From positions 62,001 to 126,000 of the forward strand of contig CAYNEM010000003.1 in the NCBI GenBank assembly GCA_964396265.1: 64,000 nucleotides of DNA. Direction: 5' to 3'. Source of the DNA: EA-27 sp964396265 (lineage in GTDB: Archaea; Thermoplasmatota; Thermoplasmata; RBG-16-68-12; EA-27). Below are positions 58,498 to 64,000 of the stretch, in pieces. Positions within the stretch are counted from its first letter, which is position 1. Each line of letters opens with the position of its first letter. Under the pieces are notes generated by a model. The model was not told the DNA's origin, did no database searches, and saw nothing but the letters and a program-made list of their open reading frames with translations. The position numbers were made by a program, and so were the translations under genes.

Positions 58498-58866
58498 CTA
58501 CCGCGACATCAGGCGGATGATCGCCTCCGCAGGCTCCCCGTCCGCCGCCTCGAGCGCTTGGCGCGCCTCTTCCTCTGACACGCCCGCCTTCTCCGCGACG
58601 AGCGTCACGTCCTCCTCCGAGATCTCGAGCTTCGGTGCCACGGTCTTCGCGCCCGCGCGGTCGCGGATGAATGGCTCGCCCACGATCTGCACGGTCTTCT
58701 GTCCCTGCACGGTCATCATCGTTACCTGCGCCTTCGTGAACACGTACTCCTTCGCGGCCGTGCGGATCACGACCTCCTCGACGTTCTCGAGCTCCTCGGA
58801 CTCGATGCCCATCCGTTTCATCATCTGCTTGAGCTGGCGGGGGTTCATGCGGCCGCCGGGAATCAT
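58498..58866 (-). CDS. Nascent polypeptide-associated complex protein (NAC)
   Basis: A 122-aa archaeal NAC, which binds nascent chains at the ribosome as a homodimer. The NAC domain covers GIESEELENVEEVVIRTAAK, EYVFTKAQVTMMTVQGQKTV and QIVGEPFIR. The C-terminal UBA domain has ISEEDVTLVAEKAGVSEEEA and ALEAADGEPAEAIIRLM. The start MIPGGRMNPRQ is chosen because a TATA box CCTTTATCGG lies about 30 bp before it. It heads the run toward the membrane protein and purL. Confidence 0.95.
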   Translation of the reverse strand: MIPGGRMNPRQLKQMMKRMGIESEELENVEEVVIRTAAKEYVFTKAQVTMMTVQGQKTVQIVGEPFIRDRAGAKTVAPKLEISEEDVTLVAEKAGVSEEEARQALEAADGEPAEAIIRLMSR

Positions 58867-58929
58867 CGCCTCTCCCAAATGTGGCGATTCCGATAAAGGT
58901 TGGCGTCAGGTTGCACACGTCCGCCGAAC

Positions 58930-59181
58930 TCAGTAGACGGTTTCACGGGGGCGAACCCGCAGCACGAGGATCAGGAGCTGGGCTCCTTGAATGTCCAAGA
59001 TAACCCGGTATCCTCCGACGCGCAGACGATAGAACGGAGATTCCACGAGGCGTCTAACGTACCGGTAGGGGCCCACACGTAGCTGCTCCAGCTTGGCCAG
59101 AATCCGCCCCGCAACCACCCGATCGAGCCTGCCGAGTTCTCGGAAGGCAGGCCCGGACCAGATGACTTGGAAAGGCCTCAG
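58930..59181 (-). CDS. RelE/ParE-family toxin with CTG start
   Basis: An 83-aa RelE-like protein: FQVIWSGPAFRELGRLDRVV, AGRILAKLEQLRVGPYRYVR, RLVESPFYRLRVGGYRVILD and a C-terminal VLRVRPRETVY. All family elements are present. The first usable codon is CTG at 59181, overlapping the upstream antitoxin stop (CTGA). No ATG, GTG or TTG exists between that point and the first strand. Either CTG is used through coupling with the antitoxin, or the start was lost. It lies 63 bp upstream of NAC. Confidence 0.75.
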   Translation of the reverse strand: MRPFQVIWSGPAFRELGRLDRVVAGRILAKLEQLRVGPYRYVRRLVESPFYRLRVGGYRVILDIQGAQLLILVLRVRPRETVY

Positions 59182-59408
59182 AGGCCCAGCGCCTGTCGGA
59201 CCTGGTCCTGGGTTTTGAAGTCGCCCGCCTCGATGGCGCGCAGAGCTTCCTCGATGTCCCGCTTCGTCTGTTCGTCCAGCTCCGTCAAGTCCTCCAGCAT
59301 CCTCTCCAAGACCTTCTCGTAGGTTTCTCGCGCGTGGAGCTTTCGGGCCGCGAGTGCCTTTGCGACCTTGGGTCCAATCCGAATCGTCGTCGCCACATTT
59401 GAATGCAT
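59178..59408 (-). CDS. Antitoxin of RelE-type module
   Basis: A 76-aa protein: NVATTIRIGPKVAKALAARK, ETYEKVLERMLEDLTELDEQ, then DIEEALRAIEAGDFKTQDQV. This is the pattern of archaeal RelB/VapB-like antitoxins with an N-terminal strand for DNA binding and helices for toxin binding. The TATA-like ACCTTTTTGG lies about 22 bp before the ATG. It overlaps the toxin CTG start by 4 bp. It is divergent from the ABCE1 gene. Confidence 0.78.
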   Translation of the reverse strand: MHSNVATTIRIGPKVAKALAARKLHARETYEKVLERMLEDLTELDEQTKRDIEEALRAIEAGDFKTQDQVRQALGL

Positions 59409-59548
59409 GTTCTCGGACCTCCAAAAAGGTTTCCATCTCCGACCTCGGGATACCGAGTTCTCAATTAGAATCAGACGCGTACATGCAACGAGAAGTCAGG
59501 CACGGGCTAGGCTCGGCGAACTCCTTCGAGGATTCGTCGCAAACTGCG

Positions 59549-59560
59549 GTAGCTTAATAC
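59549..59560 (+). promoter_or_regulatory. TATA box of ABCE1
   Basis: The sequence GCTTAATACC is centred about 29 bp before the ATG at 59586, consistent with a leaderless ABCE1 transcript. Confidence 0.55.
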
Positions 59561-59585
59561 CAAAGCGCCACATCGGAAACCTTCC

Positions 59586-61367
59586 ATGCGCGTCGCGGTC
59601 GTCTTCAAGGACCGTTGCCAGCCGAACCGGTGTAACCACGAGTGCATGGCGTTCTGCCCGCCGCAGCGCACGGGGACCGAGGTCATCTGGATCGACGAGG
59701 AGACGGGCAAGGCCGCAATCAGCGAGGAGACGTGCATTTCCTGTGGAATATGTATTCGCAAATGCCCATTCGACGCGATCCGTATCATCGGCCTCCCCGA
59801 GCCGTTGAAGGAGGATCTGATCCACCAGTACGGCCGGAACGAGTTCCGGTTGTTCCGCCTCCCCGCGCCACGCAAGGACGGCATCACCGGGATTCTCGGC
59901 CCGAACGGGATCGGGAAGACGACTGCCCTGTCAATCCTCTCCGGCGAGGTGTGCCCCAACCTTGGACACTATCGCCGCAAGCGACCGCACTGGGACGAGG
60001 TGCTCGAGGAGTTCAAGGGCACTGAGCTGCACGACTACTTCGCGCGAATCGCGGACAAGAAGCTGCGCGCGGCGTTGAAGCCGCAGTATGTGGACAAGCT
60101 CTCGAAGGCGCACTCGGGCCAGGTGCGGGCACTCCTCAAAAAGGTCGATGAGTCCGGGCGGCTCGGCGAGGTCGCCGACGCGTTGAACATGCGCTCGTTC
60201 CTCGAACATGAGCTCCGCACGCTGTCCGGCGGGGAGCTGCAGAAGGTCGCAATCGCCGCCACGCTCCTGAAGGACGCCGACGTGTACTTCTTCGACGAGC
60301 CCTCGTCGTACCTCGACATCCACGAGCGCCTCCGGGTCGCGCGCGTGATCCATGGGATGTCGGAGAGGAAGCAGGTCGTCGTCGTGGAGCACGACCTCGC
60401 GGTGCTGGACTTCCTCGCGGACCACGTGTACCTCCTGTACGGGTCGGAGGGCGCGTACGGGGTCGTCGCGCAGCCCCACCCCGTGCGGACGGCAATCAAC
60501 GTGTACCTCCAGGGGTACCTCAAGGAGGAGAACATGCGGTTCCGGGACCGGGCGATCACCTTCGAGGTCCGCCCGCCGCGCGGGGAGTGGAAGTCCGCGG
60601 AGTTGCTGCGGTTCGAGGGTCTCACGAAGACGTACGACGGGTTCGCGCTCGAGGTCGAGGGCGGACGGCTGCGCAAGGGCGAGGTCGTCGGCGTCGTCGG
60701 TCCGAACGCGACCGGCAAGACGACGTTCGTGAAGATGCTCGCGGGCGTGGAGAGCCCTACGAGCGGGACGGTCGAGGGGAAATGGGCGGTGTCGTACAAG
60801 CCGCAGTACCTCGAGAGCGCGTACGAGGGCACGGTGCGGGCGTTGCTCGTGGAGGCGGTCGGGAAGAAGGCGGAGTCCGGGTACTTCGAGGCCGAGATCG
60901 GGGAGCCGCTCCGGGTCAAGCCGATGATGGAGCGGGATGTGGCGTCGCTCTCTGGGGGCGAACTGCAGCGTGTGGCCGTGGCCCTGTGCCTCGCACGGGA
61001 CGCGGACATCTACCTGATCGACGAGCCGTCCGCGTACTTGGACTCGAACCAGCGGATGGAGACCGCGAAGACGATCCGCCGCGTGATGGAGAAGGAGGGG
61101 AAGACGGGGCTCATCGTGGACCACGACGTCTACTTCATCGACCTCGTGAGCGACTCGATCATGGTGTTTGGCGGCGAGCCCGGGGTGCGTGGCGTGGGGC
61201 GCGGCCCCTTCGACATGCGTGCGGGGATGAACGAGTTCCTGCGGGACGTGGGCGTCACCTTCCGGCGCGACAACGAGACGAACCGGCCCCGGATCAACAA
61301 GGAGGCGTCGCGCCTGGACCGGGAACAGAAGTCCGCGGGCGAGTACTACTACGCGGTCGCGGAATAG
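59586..61367 (+). CDS. Ribosome recycling factor ABCE1 (RNase L inhibitor homologue)
   Basis: A 593-aa ABCE1. The N-terminus has two 4Fe-4S clusters (CQPNRCNHECMAFCPPQRTG and CISCGICIRKCPFDAI). Two ABC ATPase halves follow, the first with GILGPNGIGKTTALSILSGE and TLSGGELQKVAIAATLLKDA, the second with GVVGPNATGKTTFVKMLAGV and SLSGGELQRVAVALCLARDA, each with a Walker B DEPSSYLD or DEPSAYLD. It splits the ribosome after termination, with aRF1 and Pelota as partners. It is conserved across archaea. A decayed PKD gene follows it. Confidence 0.97.
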   Translation: MRVAVVFKDRCQPNRCNHECMAFCPPQRTGTEVIWIDEETGKAAISEETCISCGICIRKCPFDAIRIIGLPEPLKEDLIHQYGRNEFRLFRLPAPRKDGITGILGPNGIGKTTALSILSGEVCPNLGHYRRKRPHWDEVLEEFKGTELHDYFARIADKKLRAALKPQYVDKLSKAHSGQVRALLKKVDESGRLGEVADALNMRSFLEHELRTLSGGELQKVAIAATLLKDADVYFFDEPSSYLDIHERLRVARVIHGMSERKQVVVVEHDLAVLDFLADHVYLLYGSEGAYGVVAQPHPVRTAINVYLQGYLKEENMRFRDRAITFEVRPPRGEWKSAELLRFEGLTKTYDGFALEVEGGRLRKGEVVGVVGPNATGKTTFVKMLAGVESPTSGTVEGKWAVSYKPQYLESAYEGTVRALLVEAVGKKAESGYFEAEIGEPLRVKPMMERDVASLSGGELQRVAVALCLARDADIYLIDEPSAYLDSNQRMETAKTIRRVMEKEGKTGLIVDHDVYFIDLVSDSIMVFGGEPGVRGVGRGPFDMRAGMNEFLRDVGVTFRRDNETNRPRINKEASRLDREQKSAGEYYYAVAE

Positions 61368-61393
61368 GTCAATCGGTCGGGACTGTTCCCGAT

Positions 61394-62302
61394 CTTGGCG
61401 GCGTCAGGCCACAACGAACGCGAGTCCGGACCAGAGCGTGGACGATGGCACGTCGGCTGCGTTCGTAGGTTCCGGATCAACGGATAACGTTGGGATCGCG
61501 AACTACACGTGGACCTTCACGGACGGCGTTGCCGTGACGCTCTACGGGGTGGCTCCGACGCACTTGTTCGCGCAGCCCGGCACGTACGCTGTCACGCTCA
61601 CGGTGAGGGACAAGGCCGGCAACACGGACACGGACACGATGACCGTCACGATCCTCGATGCGACCTCCCCGATCGCGAATGCCGGCGGGGACGTCTCGGT
61701 GGTGGAGAACGCGAGCGTGAGCTTCGACGGAACGGGCTCGACGGACGACGTGGGGATCGTCAACTACACCTGGGACTTCGGAGACGGGACGACCGGGTAC
61801 GACTCCACGACGACCCACGTCAACGGAGGCGCGGGTGTGTTCACGGTCACGCTCACGGTGCGCGACGCCGCCGGCAACACGGACACGGACAAGCGTATCG
61901 TCACAGGTCCTACGGGACACGGACGGCGACAGGACGGCGGACGGCACCGATACGGACGATGACGGCGATGGAATGCCGGACGATTGGGAGACGGAACACG
62001 GCCTCGATCCCTTGGATCCATCGGACGCGTCGGGGGACCCGGACGGCGACGGCGTGACGAACCTCCAGGAGTTCCGGAACGGGAGCGACCCGAATGTGGC
62101 CGAAGGGCTCGGCTCGTGGGTCTGGCTCGTCGTTGCCCTCCCCGTGATCGGGGGCCTCGCGGCGGGGCTGGTGTTGCGCCGTCGCCGCGCGTCGCCTCCG
62201 CAGAAGGCGAAGAAGACCAAGGAGCCGGAGTCCGAAGTGGAGCCGGAAGAGGACGAGGAGATGGACCCAGACGAGGAGTTGGACTCGGAAGAGGACCTGT
62301 AG
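61394..62302 (+). pseudogene. 5'-truncated, frameshifted PKD/TSP3 surface protein
   Basis: The region encodes two PKD domains in one frame up to about 61910 (GSGSTDNVGIANYTWTFTDG, GTGSTDDVGIVNYTWDFGDG, TVRDAAGNTDTD). The remainder is in another frame: TDTDDDGDGMPDDWETEHGL, a thrombospondin-type-3 Ca-binding repeat, then DPDGDGVTNLQEFRNGSDPN, a transmembrane helix (WVWLVVALPVIGGLAAGLVL) and an acidic tail. The first domain begins mid-sequence (NASPDQSVDDGTS) with no start codon, signal peptide or promoter. The gene is a remnant of a longer surface protein. Confidence 0.75.
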
Positions 62303-62315
62303 ACCTCGCGGGAAG

Positions 62316-62342
62316 GCGGCGGGACGCGGATCGTCCCGCCGC
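62316..62342 (+). terminator. Strong 11-bp hairpin after the PKD pseudogene
   Basis: GCGGCGGGACG and CGTCCCGCCGC form a perfect 11-bp stem with a 5-nt loop. It begins 14 bp after the stop codon of the pseudogene and is followed by GGGTTTCACG. It may be a terminator or RNA-stability element. Confidence 0.45.
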
Positions 62343-62469
62343 GGGTTTCACGCTCCCTCGGTCCGGATGGGCTCCGTCGAGGTGGGCGATTCGGAGGTCC
62401 GATGGACGGTCGACAGGTCTCTGCGGGATGACGAGACGGATCGACCGCGGGTCGAATCGAGGTGTCGCG

Positions 62470-62498
62470 GTGCCCGTCCTCGTTCTCTCGACGGGCAC
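62470..62498. promoter_or_regulatory. Perfect 9-bp inverted repeat
   Basis: GTGCCCGTC and GACGGGCAC are separated by 11 nt. It can form a stable stem-loop and lies about 200 bp upstream of the HTH regulator start. Confidence 0.4.
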
Positions 62499-62534
62499 GA
62501 TTTGACGGAATGGATTGAAACGAATCAATAGAGT

Positions 62535-62551
62535 AATCGAATGTAACGATT
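62535..62551. promoter_or_regulatory. Possible operator AATCG-N7-CGATT
   Basis: An inverted repeat in an AT-rich segment, followed at once by the TATA-like TTGTATTTAC. A weaker related element (GATT-N6-AATC) lies about 20 bp upstream. Position between a candidate TATA box and the repeat suggests binding of a regulator, perhaps the downstream HTH protein itself. Confidence 0.4.
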
Positions 62552-62696
62552 GTATTTACTGAGCCTTCAACCCACCCTCGGCATCGGTGGCCTGCGTGGG
62601 CAGCGCCGCAGGGACCCGTCGTACCTTCTCGCCCCCTCGTGAGGATCAGCCTGCCACCCCCCATGTAACCCATGTACTCCCTTCCGGAGGCCCCCC

Positions 62697-63485
62697 GTGA
62701 ACGAGCAGGCGGCCTCCTCATCCCTTCCCAGGTCTAACCCTCCTATGATCCCGACCATCGGAATGCACGCGTACACGGCGCTCGCGAGCTGGGCCCGGGC
62801 GCGGATGTTGGATGCGCTCACGACCCGGGAGTTGACGGTCCCTGACCTCTCGAAGAAGCTGGGCCTCCACCGGGCCACCGTCCGTTACCACTTGACGTTT
62901 CTCCTGAATCAACAACTCATCGAGGAAACGAAGCCCGCGGAGCATAAGGGGGCGGGTCGGCCCGCGATGATGTACCGGGCCTCGCGGCACGCCCGCCTCC
63001 CGAATTTCCCAAGCCGTAACTTCGAGCTGCTCGCCCAGATTGCGCTCCGGACGATGGCGGAGGAAATCGGGAAGGAGCGCTCCGTCGAGATCCTGCGTGC
63101 GAAGGGCGTGGAGTTCGGCAGGGCCCTAATCGAGGAGGCTGCGGAGAAGTCTGGGATCCGGCGGTGGACGCCGGAGGCGTTCCAGCGCGCGGTCGTGGAC
63201 GGGGCGATGCGGTCCTTCGGCGTCTCGAGCCTCGTGCTCTCGCGCGATACGACGAGCCTCTCCTTCCGGTGCTTCAGCTGCCCGTTCCTCGAAGTCGCGG
63301 AGCGGATGTCCGACCTCGTCTGCGACTCCCTCGATCAGGGGTTCCACGACGGGATCGACGAGGCGCTCGGGGACGTGCGGACCAAGCGGGTCACGTGCAT
63401 GGGTCACGGGGATTCGTATTGCGAGTACCGGATGACATGGGCCGCCAGGATGCGCGGAAAGAACCGGAAGGTGCCGAATGGCTGA
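62697..63485 (+). CDS. ArsR-type HTH regulator with Cys-rich sensor domain
   Basis: A 262-aa regulator. The winged HTH is at residues 20-90 (ELTVPDLSKKLGLHRATVRY, HLTFLLNQQLIEETKPAEHK, PAMMYRASR). The C-terminal half resembles the COG2345-type sensor: EILRAKGVEFGRALIEEAAE, then CFSCPFLEVAERM and CMGHGDSYCEYRM. These Cys residues could bind an iron-sulfur cluster or metal. The start is GTG 62697, after GGAGG with a 6-nt spacer. It overlaps the following Tat-exported ferredoxin gene by 8 bp, so the two are co-expressed and the regulator may sense redox state. Confidence 0.85.
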   Translation: MNEQAASSSLPRSNPPMIPTIGMHAYTALASWARARMLDALTTRELTVPDLSKKLGLHRATVRYHLTFLLNQQLIEETKPAEHKGAGRPAMMYRASRHARLPNFPSRNFELLAQIALRTMAEEIGKERSVEILRAKGVEFGRALIEEAAEKSGIRRWTPEAFQRAVVDGAMRSFGVSSLVLSRDTTSLSFRCFSCPFLEVAERMSDLVCDSLDQGFHDGIDEALGDVRTKRVTCMGHGDSYCEYRMTWAARMRGKNRKVPNG

Positions 63486-64000
63486 TCCGAGTGAACGAGA
63501 GGCGTTCGAGGTGTCGCGCCGAGAGTTCCTCCGCTGGACTGGCCTCGCGGGCGTCGCGATCGCCGCCGCAGGGAGTGTGCCCTTCCTGCTCGCAGAGGCG
63601 CCGGAGCCGACCTCGGGATCTCCCGATCGGCGGCGCCGGTGGACGATGCTGATCGACCTCCGGCGGTGCGACGGGTGCAAGAAGTGCGAGGTCGCCTGCC
63701 GCCAGGAGCACAACGTCCCAGAGGGGCAGAACTGGTTGAAGGTGTTCACCCTGACGGCCGCGAGCGGCACGTTTTTCCTGCCGCGCCCGTGCATGCACTG
63801 CGAGAACCCACCGTGCGTGAAGGTGTGCCCCGTCAACGCGACCTTCCGGAACGAGGACGGCCTTGTCCTGATCGACGAGGATCGGTGCATTGGGTGCCGG
63901 TACTGCATGGCGGCGTGCCCCTACGACGTGCGCGTGTTCAATTGGTCGAAGCCGAAACCCCCGGAAACCCCCGAGGAGCACCCCCCGGACCCGACCTTTG
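63478..64000 (+). CDS. Tat-exported 4Fe-4S ferredoxin-type oxidoreductase subunit (partial)
   Basis: 174 residues before the right edge. A twin-arginine signal is present: VSRREFLRWTGLAGVAIAAA. The mature part has ferredoxin motifs as in DmsB/NrfC/HybA iron-sulfur subunits: CDGCKKCEVACRQEHNVPEG, CMHCENPPCVKVCPVNATFR and CIGCRYCMAACPYDVRVFNW. This usually pairs with a molybdopterin oxidoreductase or a membrane subunit, expected beyond the edge. The ATG overlaps the upstream regulator by 8 bp. The 3' end of the gene is outside the window. Confidence 0.9.
   Translation, partial: MADPSEREAFEVSRREFLRWTGLAGVAIAAAGSVPFLLAEAPEPTSGSPDRRRRWTMLIDLRRCDGCKKCEVACRQEHNVPEGQNWLKVFTLTAASGTFFLPRPCMHCENPPCVKVCPVNATFRNEDGLVLIDEDRCIGCRYCMAACPYDVRVFNWSKPKPPETPEEHPPDPTF

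Larger units (their letters stand above)
62303..62696. other. 394-bp gap with repeats and regulatory signals
   Basis: No protein gene. It holds the hairpin at 62316-62342, a second perfect inverted repeat at 62470-62498, an AT-rich segment at 62512-62560 with inverted repeats, and a TATA-like TTGTATTTAC. The AT-rich segment is unusual in this sequence and probably contains the promoter or operator for the downstream HTH gene. Confidence 0.4.

Overview
This is a GC-rich archaeal chromosome segment. It carries archaeal-type alaS, proS and tyrS, SRP54, PCNA, transcription factor S, NAC, ABCE1, a CTP-dependent riboflavin kinase with an N-terminal HTH, and a Trm5/Taw2-type tRNA methyltransferase. 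Most genes have a TATA-like box 25-30 bp upstream of the start codon and no Shine-Dalgarno, which suggests leaderless transcripts. GTG and TTG starts are common. Large PKD/Ig-type surface proteins, some with a cytoplasmic zinc ribbon, fit a Thermoplasmatota-like lineage. That placement is an inference from gene content only. No rRNA, tRNA or CRISPR array was found.

Layout. 1-7.3 kb: alaS, a RecJ-like DHH phosphoesterase, a RelE/ParE-type toxin-antitoxin (TA) pair, a CoA-binding protein, a Ras-like GTPase and an ACT-domain regulator. 7.4-12.6 kb: a hydantoinase/oxoprolinase operon (hyuA, hyuB) with a DUF112/TctA-type transporter. 12.7-16.2 kb: a candidate small RNA, srp54 and a DUF47-Pit phosphate uptake pair. 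16.2-22 kb, minus strand: a free-standing LAGLIDADG endonuclease, PCNA, TFS, membrane proteins, tyrS and a tRNA methyltransferase. 22-26 kb: a secreted protein, TerC and proS. 26-34 kb: an accessory island of TA and nuclease modules, gene remnants and duplicated segments, including two copies of a 3-methyladenine glycosylase gene. 34-42.3 kb: a large Ig-like surface protein, then histidine-catabolism genes (glutamate formimidoyltransferase, cyclodeaminase, urocanase) interrupted by a TA module and a truncated urocanase copy. 42.3-50 kb: NUDIX, PadR with a HAAS-like membrane protein, two secreted proteins, an SPFH/coiled-coil/membrane operon, a PIN nuclease and RbkR. 50-58.5 kb: a giant PKD protein with an Asp-rich tail, then purL-purQ. 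58.5-64 kb: NAC, another TA pair, ABCE1, a broken PKD gene, an HTH regulator and a Tat-exported ferredoxin that runs off the right edge.

Main observation. At proS and at the urocanase gene the same arrangement appears independently. A truncated copy of the gene's 5' end lies upstream in the same orientation, a two-gene TA or nuclease module follows, and then the intact gene. A third gene (tag) is duplicated whole, with flanks, on either side of about 4.5 kb of accessory genes. Single-crossover capture of small DNA circles carrying a TA module plus the 5' part of a housekeeping gene would produce this layout. This mechanism is inferred, not proven.
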